In this document: one piece after another, positions 8,539 to 16,997 of the stretch
Layout of the letters: the number at the start of each line of letters is the position of its first letter
Numbering within the stretch: position 1 is the first letter of the stretch
Source of the DNA: a virus
DNA: 64,000 nucleotides
Reading direction: 5' to 3' (one strand)
IMG/VR virus record: IMGVR_UViG_3300027749_000040
Span: 110,471 to 174,470 of that record
The notes under the pieces: model-generated
Databases searched by the model: none
Told to the model about the DNA's origin: nothing
The model's input: the letters and a program-made list of their open reading frames with translations, nothing else
Position numbers and translations under genes: made by a program

Positions 8539-9214
8539 GCTTAAATTTAAGTGTGAATTTTGCACAGGTGAGTATTTGCGTGAATCTACGTTACTCACCC
8601 ACATGTGTGAATCTAAGCGCAGGTGGATGAATAAGGACTTGCAAGGTAATCGCATTGCATATCAAGCCTTCGTTCAGTTTTATAAAAAGAATAGTTCAAG
8701 TAAAAAGACAAAGACTTACGAAGAATTTATTAAAAGTCCATACTATACAGCATTTGTAAAGTTCGGCAATCATTGCGTAGATATTAATGCATTAAATGTT
8801 AGCAGATATGCTGATTGGTTAGTTAAAAGTCAAATTAGAATTGACACATGGTGTACTGACACAAACTACACTAACTATCTACTTGAGTATATTCGTACAG
8901 AAGATCCATTAGATGCTATTCATCGTAGTATTGAAACAACAATGTCATTGGCAGAAATTGAAAAGATTCAAAGCAGAGATTATTTGCGTTATGGTAATGT
9001 CAATAGAATCTGTTTAGAGATTACTAGAGGCAGAATCAGTCCCTGGATGTTGTTTCATAGTGAGAGTGGTGTAAAGTTTGTAGAATCACTGGAACACGGC
9101 CATGTTAAAATGGTGTTTGATTATATTGATCCTGAGAAGTGGGCACTAAAGTTTCATCGTGAGCCGGAGAATGTAAAACAAGTTAAGGAATTACTAAATG
9201 CCGGCGGGTACTAG
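8513..9214 (+). CDS. Zinc-finger-containing conserved phage protein
   Basis: 233 aa from ATG 8513; ATG 8495 in the same frame would add six residues. Near the N-terminus CEFCTGEYLRESTLLTHMC has C-X2-C spacing with a distal H/C pair, a C2H2-type zinc finger. The remainder is helical and basic with YEEFIKSPYYTAFVKFG. The family recurs in T4-like aquatic phages without a defined function; a nucleic-acid-binding role is likely from the finger and the replication neighbourhood. Overlaps the gp62-like gene by 26 bases. Confidence 0.7.
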   Translation: MKEIEAIGKLKFKCEFCTGEYLRESTLLTHMCESKRRWMNKDLQGNRIAYQAFVQFYKKNSSSKKTKTYEEFIKSPYYTAFVKFGNHCVDINALNVSRYADWLVKSQIRIDTWCTDTNYTNYLLEYIRTEDPLDAIHRSIETTMSLAEIEKIQSRDYLRYGNVNRICLEITRGRISPWMLFHSESGVKFVESLEHGHVKMVFDYIDPEKWALKFHREPENVKQVKELLNAGGY

Positions 9215-9395
9215 GGTTCGTATACCTTGGCAGAAGGGTAATACTATTAATAATTGGGATGAAACTTGTATCTGGGCAATGGAACAATTTGGTTTACCGG
9301 GTGATAAATTTACTACACATGCTACTGAGGACTATATGGACTTTTATTTTGATAATGAACATGATGCTATTCATTTTAGTTTGAGGTGGTTATGA
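9198..9395 (+). CDS. Small FxLRW-type protein (paralogue set)
   Basis: 65 aa, overlapping the previous gene by 17 bases. It ends DNEHDAIHFSLRWL, a terminal pattern (acidic/Ala, then hydrophobic F.LRW) shared in looser form with the small genes at 10074, 10310 and 10558. The arrangement suggests a short alpha/beta domain closing with a beta strand. Function unknown. Confidence 0.65.
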   Translation: MPAGTRVRIPWQKGNTINNWDETCIWAMEQFGLPGDKFTTHATEDYMDFYFDNEHDAIHFSLRWL

Positions 9396-10066
9396 TAAAT
9401 TTTATACCAGTACCAATCAACGAACACGATCTAATATTAGGTAAAGACTTTAATAAGAAGTTTGCCAAAGAAATGGATCCTTACTACACGCCTTTTAGAG
9501 TAAAGAATCGAGACATACAACTTGCCAAAGAAACTTGGGAGTACGGTGTCACTGATAGTATTCAAGGTGCATCATGGAAGGGTGCAGGTAAAAATGTTGT
9601 AGATGTTGAATCACCTATTGCTGACTTTGATGTTAAAGGCATTAGTATTGGCAATATCAATAAAGGATTAACCACAGAAGCTAGCTTCTTACAAAATATT
9701 CAAGCAAAAAATGCTAGTTTATTTTCTAGTCTATTTGATAGTAAAGACTATATTGGATTGAAGACTATGTTTGTTGATCCGTATATGGCTAAAATTTTCA
9801 ACACAAATAATCTGCATCTACTTACTGTCATACGTGAAAAGAAGACAAAAAAAGTATACTACTGTTTGTTCAAAGTAGAGCCTACTACCTTATCACCAAC
9901 TGAGTTTATAACAAAAATGGCTCCTATTGGTAAATGTGGTGTGACTGTTCCTATGATTGCTCCTGCATATGGAAGAACATATCTATACAGTAACAAACGC
10001 AGGTTAGAAATTAAATTGAAAGGTTCAGGCTTGCGTGATTTCCTAGTTTATTCACATAATTACTAA
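9392..10066 (+). CDS. Hypothetical phage protein
   Basis: 224 aa from ATG 9392, which overlaps the previous stop (ATGA) and has GAGGTGG just upstream. An in-frame GTG at 9386 is less likely. Mixed alpha/beta, with a C-terminal basic patch (YSNKRRLEIKLKGSG). I see no confident catalytic motif. It sits inside the run of small FxLRW-type genes. Confidence 0.65.
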   Translation: MINFIPVPINEHDLILGKDFNKKFAKEMDPYYTPFRVKNRDIQLAKETWEYGVTDSIQGASWKGAGKNVVDVESPIADFDVKGISIGNINKGLTTEASFLQNIQAKNASLFSSLFDSKDYIGLKTMFVDPYMAKIFNTNNLHLLTVIREKKTKKVYYCLFKVEPTTLSPTEFITKMAPIGKCGVTVPMIAPAYGRTYLYSNKRRLEIKLKGSGLRDFLVYSHNY

Positions 10067-10073
10067 GGTGGCA

Positions 10074-10310
10074 ATGAGAGTTCAAAACTATAACGAAAAG
10101 CTTGGGTGGGAAGAAACTGATTCGGGTTGGTATGAACATGAGATACGTGTGCGAATGGATTTTCCCGCATCATACGATGAAGTATTGGAATGGCTGTATA
10201 ATAGAATAGATAACTGTGAACGCCATGCTAGGTGGCGAATCACTAGAGGGCTCATACAACTTAAATTTAGGTATGAGCGTGATGTAATATTATGTAAGTT
10301 GAGTTTTTAA
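10074..10310 (+). CDS. Small FxLRW-type protein (paralogue set)
   Basis: 78 aa from ATG 10074 with AAGGTGG upstream; GTG 10068 in frame is the alternative. Ends QLKFRYERDVILCKLSF. Trp-rich N-terminal half (LGWEETDSGWYEHE). Together with its neighbours it suggests a duplicated small alpha/beta domain. Function unknown. Confidence 0.6.
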   Translation: MRVQNYNEKLGWEETDSGWYEHEIRVRMDFPASYDEVLEWLYNRIDNCERHARWRITRGLIQLKFRYERDVILCKLSF

Positions 10311-10558
10311 TGAACCTTGAACACGAAATGATGGAAAAATTATCAAGTGATATGGCTAGAGAAATGGACTATGATATCATAGTTGACATGCTAGAGTATA
10401 TTAGAGTAGAACTACCACCATTTGATAGTCGTTATCATGCTGTTGACATTGTTGATTGGTGCACTGATAACTGTACAGGTAATTTTAGAAACTATGGTGT
10501 TAAATTTGCTTTTGAAAAAGCCCAAGATGCTGAATGGTTTATATTGAGGTGGAAGTAA
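10310..10558 (+). CDS. Small FxLRW-type protein (paralogue set)
   Basis: 82 aa, TAATG overlap with the preceding gene. Ends KFAFEKAQDAEWFILRWK, very like the end of the 9198 product (DAIHFSLRWL). The middle contains DWCTDNCTG. Function unknown. Confidence 0.65.
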   Translation: MNLEHEMMEKLSSDMAREMDYDIIVDMLEYIRVELPPFDSRYHAVDIVDWCTDNCTGNFRNYGVKFAFEKAQDAEWFILRWK

Positions 10559-10830
10559 TGGCAACGATACCGCATCTACAAGATTATGATGACGATGATC
10601 CTAAATTAAATTTTCGTAAAAGACGTTGGGATTATTGGGCGGCATTAAAGAAAGTTCGTGTTGAATATATGATAGATGCTAAGAATGGACAGTTTGATGC
10701 GTTTGATTTTGAAGATTACATTGAAGAAAAATATGGCATTAAGATGCTGATAGTCAATGGCAATATCACAGATGGATATAAAATTATGGACGAAAAGAAA
10801 TACATTGTGTTTCTACTGAAATTTCAATGA
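10558..10830 (+). CDS. Small FxLRW-like protein (paralogue set)
   Basis: 90 aa from ATG 10558 (TAATG overlap). Acidic N-terminus (DYDDDDPK), then a basic RKRRWDYW segment; ends MDEKKYIVFLLKFQ, a degenerate version of the family end. Function unknown. Confidence 0.65.
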   Translation: MATIPHLQDYDDDDPKLNFRKRRWDYWAALKKVRVEYMIDAKNGQFDAFDFEDYIEEKYGIKMLIVNGNITDGYKIMDEKKYIVFLLKFQ

Positions 10831-11177
10831 ACAACTCACCCTTCATCATAAACGATTTACCAAACAACAATTGGTCAGTAGAATGGCCTACATTTAAAAA
10901 CATCAAAGATAGTGTAGCTAACATAAAATTGTTAGATATATTATTTGGTGAAGTAAAATGTAACCAGGCAGGATTAGCAATAATGCTTAATAGTGGTGAG
11001 TATGATACATTATGGATTGATGACATAGAGTATTATCAGGACACTAGACATGAATATGGTAATTATTTGGAACAGATGTATGAGATTAGAGGAGCAGTCT
11101 TCCACAAAGAAAGTGAAGCAAGAAAATTTCAAGACATACTAGAAAAAAAATACGTATGGAAAATATTAAAGGCATAA
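10827..11177 (+). CDS. Hypothetical phage protein
   Basis: 116 aa, ATGA overlap with the previous stop. Contains NNWSVEWPTFK and a C-terminal ESEARKFQDILEKKYVWKILKA that could be a further degenerate member of the small-protein series. No motif recognised. Confidence 0.6.
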   Translation: MNNSPFIINDLPNNNWSVEWPTFKNIKDSVANIKLLDILFGEVKCNQAGLAIMLNSGEYDTLWIDDIEYYQDTRHEYGNYLEQMYEIRGAVFHKESEARKFQDILEKKYVWKILKA

Positions 11178-11178
11178 C

Positions 11179-11727
11179 ATGGATGTAATGATTGACATTG
11201 AATCACTAGACACAACACCAGACTGTGTGATTCTAACTATTGGTGCAGTATTATTTGACCCACGTGGTCATGGCATTATTGATAAAATTGAGATTCGTCC
11301 TACGATTGAGGATCAAACAGAGATTTACAATCGCAGTATCAATGATGCAACAATGGAATGGTGGGGCAAACAAAGTCCAGAAGCAATTGAAGAAGCTATG
11401 GGCGACAGAGACCGTGTGTCATACGAAAATGCAATGAATCAATTATACAAATTCTGCTGGAATCGTAGTAAGTGTGCATGGAGTAACGGTGCAAGTTTTG
11501 ATGTAGTAGTTATGGATCATGCTTGGAAACAATTTGATAAAAACACACCGTGGAACTTTTGGGACATTAGAGACACAAGAACATTGTATGATATTGCCGG
11601 CGTAAAATTAAAAGATGGTGGACATGTTACGACACACAAAGCTGTAGAAGATGCCGAAAGACAAGCAATTGTTGTGCAACAAGCGTATACTAAGTTAATT
11701 AAAGTAGGATTAATGGAGACAAAATGA
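11179..11727 (+). CDS. DEDD 3'-5' exonuclease (DexA / Rv2179c-like)
   Basis: 182 aa. Exonuclease motifs: Exo I MIDIESLDTTP (D and E metal ligands), a central Asp in SNGASFDVVVMDHAW, and Exo III H...DAERQA near the C-terminus. This is the DEDDh-type RNase H-like fold of the short exoribonuclease/DexA family. T4 DexA degrades single-stranded DNA; the short Rv2179c-type relatives act on RNA. The product could process RNA or DNA ends. Confidence 0.82.
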   Translation: MDVMIDIESLDTTPDCVILTIGAVLFDPRGHGIIDKIEIRPTIEDQTEIYNRSINDATMEWWGKQSPEAIEEAMGDRDRVSYENAMNQLYKFCWNRSKCAWSNGASFDVVVMDHAWKQFDKNTPWNFWDIRDTRTLYDIAGVKLKDGGHVTTHKAVEDAERQAIVVQQAYTKLIKVGLMETK

Positions 11728-12488
11728 CAATAGGTATATTTGGAGATAGTTTTGCAGTAGTTGATAACCACAAAAATCGAAGTTGGACAGGCCTATTAGC
11801 AGAGATATTAGACGAAGGATATGTATGCTACGGTGAACCATCTACTTCTATATGGTGGTCATATGAACTTTTTTTAAAACATTATAAAAAATATGACAAG
11901 ATAGTTTTTACATACTCACATTATAGTAGGTGGAGTTATTTGCCTGAACACCTTACTAAACTATCTCTTATTAGACCTAAAGGTCATGTCGGGGGTTTTG
12001 ATTCGCACGGTGATGACTCACTAAAAAAATATGTTGATATATTACTTGAAGCTCATCCTATATTGTATTCTGAGGAGTTACAATTATTTACATATCAAAA
12101 TATCTTCAATAGTGTAAACAAATTGTGCAAAGATACAAATATAAAATTGATTAACTTAATGCCTTTTGAGCAAAGTTATGTAGATTTTCCAACAAATAAT
12201 AAATTAGTAGATTTATATATAGATATATCGGAAGCATTCGGGCCGTGCTTAACTGGTTTAGCAGATGTAAGTTTTGGTGAATTATTGGATCAACGCGGTT
12301 TAGTACATAAAGATAGTTTTAAAGGAAAAGTTTTTGATAAACGAGCATCACACCTATCATTGGATAATAATAAAGTTCTGGCATCAATTATATCAGAGAT
12401 ATTTAATTCCGAGCAAACAAGACCAAAATTGATACAGTTACAAAAAGACAATAGATTTTTTAAAGGAACATTCTTTAATGAGAATTGA
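11724..12488 (+). CDS. SGNH-like protein
   Basis: 254 aa, ATGA overlap with the exonuclease. Opens TIGIFGDSFA (block I GDS); a C-terminal DKRASHLSLDNNKVLA supplies a possible catalytic His. Otherwise diverged, with many aromatic residues (SIWWSYELFLKHYKKYD). The second of three SGNH-like proteins; the acyl substrate is unknown. More AT-rich than its neighbours, suggesting separate acquisition. Confidence 0.65.
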   Translation: MTIGIFGDSFAVVDNHKNRSWTGLLAEILDEGYVCYGEPSTSIWWSYELFLKHYKKYDKIVFTYSHYSRWSYLPEHLTKLSLIRPKGHVGGFDSHGDDSLKKYVDILLEAHPILYSEELQLFTYQNIFNSVNKLCKDTNIKLINLMPFEQSYVDFPTNNKLVDLYIDISEAFGPCLTGLADVSFGELLDQRGLVHKDSFKGKVFDKRASHLSLDNNKVLASIISEIFNSEQTRPKLIQLQKDNRFFKGTFFNEN

Positions 12489-13059
12489 TTCAGACATTGA
12501 CATAGATTTTGGAGATAGAGATAAACTACTGTCTCTAATCAAACATACACCTGCATCAATGCGTAATATCACTCCTATTCGTAGACACAATACTGGTGTC
12601 TACATAACAGATATCCCATATGATCCTGTTAATAATATGTCAGCACTACATTATGAAGACGCAGAAAAACGTGGATATTTCAAACTAGACTTGTTGAATG
12701 TGCATGTGTATTCACAGGTTCGTGATGAAACACATTTAGTTGAATTGATGTATGAACCAAATTGGTCTAAACTAAATGATAGAGTATTTGTTGAGAAATT
12801 AATTCACCTATCAAATCACTATCAAAGTATTCAGAAGATGACTGAGCCAATTGATAGTATCCCTAGATTAGCAATGTTTTTAGCATTGATTCGTCCTGCT
12901 AAAAAGCATTTAATTGGTAAGAGTTGGAAAGAAGTGAGTCAAACTATATGGGACCGTGAGAATGACGGATATAGTTTCAAAAAGAGTCATGCTATAGCTT
13001 ATGCACAGTTAGTCGTTGTACATATGAATTTACTTACAACATCCGTTTCACAAGCGTAA
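12478..13059 (+). CDS. DnaE-like (Pol III alpha) palm fragment, C-terminal piece
   Basis: 193 aa; AAAGGA upstream of ATG 12478. It begins MRIDSDIDIDFGDRDKLL, matching the DnaE catalytic motif (P)DFDIDF.D.R, with D8 and D10 as candidate metal ligands. Next come RRHNTGVYITD (DnaE H..GVVI), GYFKLDLLNV (DnaE KFDFLGL, D71 as third Asp), LALIRPAKKH (DnaE LAL.RPG) and YSFKKSHAIAYA (DnaE F.KSHA.AYA). The order matches DnaE, but the spacing is much shorter. PHP, thumb and most finger regions are absent. It sits just before primase and helicase. See the complementary piece at 56203. Polymerase activity is unproven. Confidence 0.7.
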   Translation: MRIDSDIDIDFGDRDKLLSLIKHTPASMRNITPIRRHNTGVYITDIPYDPVNNMSALHYEDAEKRGYFKLDLLNVHVYSQVRDETHLVELMYEPNWSKLNDRVFVEKLIHLSNHYQSIQKMTEPIDSIPRLAMFLALIRPAKKHLIGKSWKEVSQTIWDRENDGYSFKKSHAIAYAQLVVVHMNLLTTSVSQA

Positions 13060-13414
13060 TACTACGGCGTTTTGTCCTACGTTTGTGTAGTTCATTTATG
13101 CTACAAGCAGGGCCATGCACGATAGTTAGACTTTTATTGTGAAAAGTTCGTATATATGGCTTGAATATGATCCATTCATCTTTAAGGAATAAATTAATAG
13201 GAATCAATCTGTTAGATTCCCACCACCATATATCACCTAATTCTAAGAATTTCTCTTTAGCCATTGGGTCGATTATAGCACCATAATCGTAAATAGTAGT
13301 GACAACATCATCTCTATTCTGTACAATCCCCACATAATCTTGATTAGCGTAGGAGCACACGGTGATGAAGGGGTGGTTTTCTGTTAGTTTTGTGAAAAAT
13401 TCGTTAGGTAACAT
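13034..13414 (-). CDS. Conserved hypothetical late protein
   Basis: 126 aa from ATG 13414 (MLPNEFFTKL). Upstream in-frame Mets at 13444 and 13459 lie in or before the late-promoter motif GATAAATA (13442-13435) and are rejected. Features WWWESNRLIPINLFL and a basic C-terminus (KRRTKRRSITLVKRM). The family recurs in aquatic T4-like phages, role unknown. Its end overlaps the DnaE-like gene tail to tail by 26 bases. Confidence 0.75.
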   Translation of the reverse strand: MLPNEFFTKLTENHPFITVCSYANQDYVGIVQNRDDVVTTIYDYGAIIDPMAKEKFLELGDIWWWESNRLIPINLFLKDEWIIFKPYIRTFHNKSLTIVHGPACSINELHKRRTKRRSITLVKRML

Positions 13415-13434
13415 TGTTGTTCTTATGACCGAAA

Positions 13435-13442
13435 TATTTATC
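13435..13442 (-). promoter_or_regulatory. Late-type promoter (gene 13414, minus)
   Basis: Minus-strand GATAAATA, 20 bases before the ATG at 13414. Divergent partner of the late promoter at 13468. Confidence 0.6.
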
Positions 13443-13467
13443 ATCGGGTAGCCTGGCAATATATTTT

Positions 13468-13475
13468 GATAAATA
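13468..13475 (+). promoter_or_regulatory. Late-type promoter with leaderless geometry (gene 13481)
   Basis: GATAAATA followed by exactly 5 bases (CGATT) and ATG 13481. Confidence 0.7.
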
Positions 13476-13480
13476 CGATT

Positions 13481-14269
13481 ATGTACTCAACTCAAGTATT
13501 CGTTTATACCCAACGACAAATCGTTATTCTTTTATCAGGAAATTCCCCTAGGAGTTATATGCCCCAGTATGCAAAGCCACTCACTCTACACAAAGGTGTA
13601 GATAATCAAATTCAATTTCAGTTCTTAAATCAAGAACAAAAACCCGTCAATATCACAGGAAAAGAAATATCTTGTAGAATTTTAAATTCTACCGGTGTCA
13701 CAGTTCTTATTAGAAAAGCACTTACTATTCAATTAGGTGCAACCGGTATTGCCGCATTGATGTTAAATCCCGGAGAGCTAGAAGAAATTGAGGCACAAAA
13801 ATGTTATTATACATTAGAAATTCCAGTAGGCACATTTGATTACCCTGTATTTGTAGACCAAAATGCAGGTGGCCGGGGTGATATGAATATTGTTAATAGT
13901 ATATTACCTAGCTTTGTTCCTAGCAATGAAATAACTATTCCTACTGGACAAGGTTATCCTAATCCAGATTGGTATTCAAATGACGGATCGTATGTACCTG
14001 ATTCTAATTCGGTTGTATATTATACCAGTGTTTATACCACAACTGATAATCCTAGATTAACACTACAAGCCACATATACCGACTTCTATGGTAATGTATT
14101 GATTGAAGGTTCTACTATTGGTAATACAGACTGGTATCCAATTAGTACAATATATAGTTATACTGAAACAACAGACACATTCCATTATAACATTAATGGA
14201 TTCCACCCATTCATTCGTATGGGGTTTGTGAGCAATGCGGGCGTAGTAACCAACATATTGGCAAGATAA
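13481..14269 (+). CDS. Putative virion-associated protein, beta-rich
   Basis: 262 aa from ATG 13481, fixed by the late promoter 5 bases upstream. The N-terminus (MYSTQVFVYTQRQIVILLSG) and LHKGVDNQIQFQFLNQEQKP look like a conserved beta-sandwich module (BppU/fibre-adaptor-like) found in aquatic phage structural proteins. The second half is Asn/Thr/Tyr-rich with a Gly-poor beta repeat. An internal ATG at 13559 with TAGGAG upstream could give a shorter product. Baseplate or fibre attachment is the likely role, by inference. Confidence 0.65.
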   Translation: MYSTQVFVYTQRQIVILLSGNSPRSYMPQYAKPLTLHKGVDNQIQFQFLNQEQKPVNITGKEISCRILNSTGVTVLIRKALTIQLGATGIAALMLNPGELEEIEAQKCYYTLEIPVGTFDYPVFVDQNAGGRGDMNIVNSILPSFVPSNEITIPTGQGYPNPDWYSNDGSYVPDSNSVVYYTSVYTTTDNPRLTLQATYTDFYGNVLIEGSTIGNTDWYPISTIYSYTETTDTFHYNINGFHPFIRMGFVSNAGVVTNILAR

Positions 14270-14272
14270 GTA

Positions 14273-14301
14273 TTGACTGTGTGACAGATTTATGTTACAC
14301 T
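14273..14301 (+). promoter_or_regulatory. Host sigma-70-type promoter with leaderless geometry (primase)
   Basis: TTGACT (14273-14278), 17 bases, TACACT (14296-14301), extended -10 TGT; 6 bases before ATG 14308. Confidence 0.75.
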
Positions 14302-14307
14302 ATGTAG

Positions 14308-15288
14308 ATGTTCGATATTCTGTCTATAATTCCAGGCAAGAAAAAACTCACTCAAGGTGGATGGCACAGTTTCAATGCTGTATGTTGTAACCATCGCGGC
14401 CACAAAACTGATGCCAGAAGCCGAGGTGGTGTTCATTTTGATGGATCAATTAATTGGTTATACCATTGCTTTAATTGTGGGTTCAAGTGTGGGTTCACAC
14501 TTGGAAGAAGTTTAACAAAGAATACACGACAACTATTAACTTGGTGCGGAGTAGATGATACGCAGATTAGTAAGTGGAGTTTAGAAAGTTTACAACAAAA
14601 AGATATACTAGACTTTACTCAACCTAAAAAGAAAACTAAAATTAAGTTTGACGAACATAAGCTGCCTGACGATGCAGAACTACTTGACCAAAATAATCAA
14701 TCACACAAAATATATGTAGACTATCTAAAATCAAGAGGTATAAGTAGTAGTGAATATCCTTTCATGGTCACTCCCAACGAATCAAGTCGCATGGGAAATC
14801 GCATCATCATTCCCTATACATACAAAAACAAGATTGTTGGTCACACAAGTAGGTTCTTAGACAATAAGATTCCAAAATATATCAACGAACAACAACCTGG
14901 TTATGTATTTGGATATGATTTTCAACAACCCAATCAAAGTGTTTGTATACTAGTCGAGGGCATCTTTGATGCATTGAGTCTAGGTGCTTGTGCGTTAACT
15001 CATAACACGATTAACGATGACCAAGCAGAACTACTAGCACAACTTAACAGACAAATCATTTTTGTTCCCGACCGTGATAAAACAGGATTTGACTCCTGTG
15101 AGAGGGCTATTCAACTAGGCTATAGCGTCAGTATCCCACACTGGGACAAGGACGTAAAAGATGTTAATGATGCAATTGTCAAATATGGTAGACTACCTAC
15201 ACTACTCAGTATATTGCAGTCTGCTACAATGAGCAAAATTAAAATAGAAATGCAAAGGAAAAAAATTGGTAAACAAAACGGATTCTAA
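14308..15288 (+). CDS. 61: DNA primase (gp61-like)
   Basis: 326 aa; T4 gp61 is 342 aa. An N-terminal zinc-binding domain (CCNHRGH ... CFNCGF) is followed by a TOPRIM domain with VEGIFDALS (conserved E) and PDRDKTG (D.D metal ligands), then DVNDAI. It makes RNA primers for lagging-strand synthesis together with the gp41 helicase encoded next. The end overlaps the helicase start by 23 bases. Confidence 0.92.
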   Translation: MFDILSIIPGKKKLTQGGWHSFNAVCCNHRGHKTDARSRGGVHFDGSINWLYHCFNCGFKCGFTLGRSLTKNTRQLLTWCGVDDTQISKWSLESLQQKDILDFTQPKKKTKIKFDEHKLPDDAELLDQNNQSHKIYVDYLKSRGISSSEYPFMVTPNESSRMGNRIIIPYTYKNKIVGHTSRFLDNKIPKYINEQQPGYVFGYDFQQPNQSVCILVEGIFDALSLGACALTHNTINDDQAELLAQLNRQIIFVPDRDKTGFDSCERAIQLGYSVSIPHWDKDVKDVNDAIVKYGRLPTLLSILQSATMSKIKIEMQRKKIGKQNGF

Positions 15289-16726
15289 AAAACAAATTGA
15301 CTATACCCCGGAAGTACAAAAGTACTTTTTACGAATGATGATGACTAACGCCGAATTATACACTCGGGTTATGAACATTATGAACAGCGAAAACTTTGAT
15401 AAGTCATTGAGACCTGCCGCAGAGTTATTTAAAGAACATACAAACAAATACAAAGTATTACCAGATCATACTCAAGTTAAAGCAATGACTGGAATTGATA
15501 TAGAACCTATCCCAGAACTGAATGAAGGTCACAACGAATGGTTCTTTGATGCGTTTGAATCATTTACTAAACGGCAAGAACTAGAAAGAGCAATTCTTAA
15601 AGCCGCAGACTTACTTGAGAAAGGTGACTTTAGTCCTGTTGAAAAATTAATCAAAGATGCAGTACAAATTAGTTTACAACGAGACATGGGTACAGATTAC
15701 TTCTTTGATCCTAAAGGTCGTATTAACAAATACTTCAACGCAGGCGGACAAGTTAGCACAGGCTGGCCCCAGATGGATCGTATCTTATATGGTGGTATGA
15801 GTCGGGGTGAACTTAACATCTTTGCAGGTGGCTCAGGATCAGGTAAGTCATTAGTAATGATGAACTTGGCATTGAACTGGTTACAAGCAGGAATGAGCGG
15901 AGTCTACATCACACTTGAATTAAGTGAAGAACTAACAAGTTTGCGTACTGATGCTATGTTAACACAGATGGGTACTAAAGCAATTCGTAAAGACATTGAC
16001 ACTACCGATCTCAAGGTTAAGATGGTTGGTAAAAAAGCAGGAAAGTATCGTGTTAAAGGATTACCCGCTCAAAGTAATGTAAATGATATTCGTGCTTACT
16101 TAAAAGAAGTACAAATTCAAACAGGCATTAAAATTGATTTTGTAATGGTTGACTACTTAGATTTGGTTATGCCGGTCTCTGTTAAAGTTAATCCTAACGA
16201 TCAGTTCATTAAAGACAAATATGTTGCAGAAGAATTGCGTAACTTAGCTAAAGAGATGGGCGTGTTATTAGTAACTGCATCGCAGTTGAATCGTAGTGCA
16301 GTCGATGAGATTGAATTCGACCACAGTCACATTGCCGGTGGTATCAGTAAAATTAATACAGCAGATAATGTGTTTGGTATCTTTACAAGTCGCAGTATGC
16401 GTGAGCGTGGTAAGTATCAGATTCAATGTATGAAAAGTCGTAGTTCAACGGGTGTGGGTATGAAAATTGACTTAGAATATGACATTGAAACAATGCGTAT
16501 CAGTGATAGCGATCCTGACGGGTATGCGGATCAACAAGCAAAGTATAGACCTAGTCCTAGTCCAACCGACATTATGAATCAAGTGAGAGCACAATCTACG
16601 TTAGTTTCTACAGAACCTATTATTGACCAAGCTACAGGTGAAGTATTAGAACCCTTAAATAAAAAGGTCGCAGTAGACGTTCAGGGTTCTAAACTCAAAA
16701 ATTTACTCAACAGTTTGAAGAGGTAA
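15266..16726 (+). CDS. 41: Replicative DNA helicase (gp41-like)
   Basis: 486 aa; T4 gp41 is 475 aa. DnaB-family RecA core with Walker A AGGSGSGKSLVM, Walker B VMVDYLDL, ASQLNR and CMKSRSS motifs. The N-terminal ~130 residues form the helical DnaB-type domain. The start is TTG at 15266 with AAAGGA (15254-15259) well placed; no earlier ATG fits. It forms a hexamer on the lagging strand and recruits primase. The rare start codon may lower expression relative to gp61. Confidence 0.93.
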   Translation: MVNKTDSKKQIDYTPEVQKYFLRMMMTNAELYTRVMNIMNSENFDKSLRPAAELFKEHTNKYKVLPDHTQVKAMTGIDIEPIPELNEGHNEWFFDAFESFTKRQELERAILKAADLLEKGDFSPVEKLIKDAVQISLQRDMGTDYFFDPKGRINKYFNAGGQVSTGWPQMDRILYGGMSRGELNIFAGGSGSGKSLVMMNLALNWLQAGMSGVYITLELSEELTSLRTDAMLTQMGTKAIRKDIDTTDLKVKMVGKKAGKYRVKGLPAQSNVNDIRAYLKEVQIQTGIKIDFVMVDYLDLVMPVSVKVNPNDQFIKDKYVAEELRNLAKEMGVLLVTASQLNRSAVDEIEFDHSHIAGGISKINTADNVFGIFTSRSMRERGKYQIQCMKSRSSTGVGMKIDLEYDIETMRISDSDPDGYADQQAKYRPSPSPTDIMNQVRAQSTLVSTEPIIDQATGEVLEPLNKKVAVDVQGSKLKNLLNSLKR

Positions 16727-16727
16727 G

Positions 16728-16735
16728 ACTAAATA
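16728..16735 (+). promoter_or_regulatory. Late-type promoter (gene 16743)
   Basis: ACTAAATA followed by 7 bases and ATG 16743; weaker match to the motif. Confidence 0.45.
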
Positions 16736-16742
16736 CTATATC

Positions 16743-16997
16743 ATGCAAAAACAAACTCGCAGCCTGTTGGAAGAATTAGAGTCAATCGGTAATAACCGTG
16801 ACACCAGTCACATTATTGAGAGCCGAGGTCATAACATCATTACCAGTGCAATTAATTTACTAGAAATGATTAACAGGCATTATACGCCTGTTCAGGCTGA
16901 AATTTTAGAGCGTAAGCTACTAAGTGCTATAAAAAATAAAGACCAGAGTAAATTTGCAAAATCACTAAAAAAGAATAGCAACAATGAGCCTATCTGA
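16743..16997 (+). CDS. Conserved small phage protein
   Basis: 84 aa. Helical: RSLLEELESIG, DTSHIIESRGHNIITSAINLLEMI, then a basic tail (LLSAIKNKDQSKFAKSLKK). Resembles a short family found next to late genes of aquatic T4-like phages; role unknown. Overlaps the next gene by 14 bases. Confidence 0.7.
   Translation: MQKQTRSLLEELESIGNNRDTSHIIESRGHNIITSAINLLEMINRHYTPVQAEILERKLLSAIKNKDQSKFAKSLKKNSNNEPI

Noticed and set aside
13559-14269. ATG 13559 with a good TAGGAG site as start of the 13481 gene
   Set aside because: The late motif 5 bases before ATG 13481 and the conserved-looking first 26 residues favour 13481; kept only as a possible internal start.
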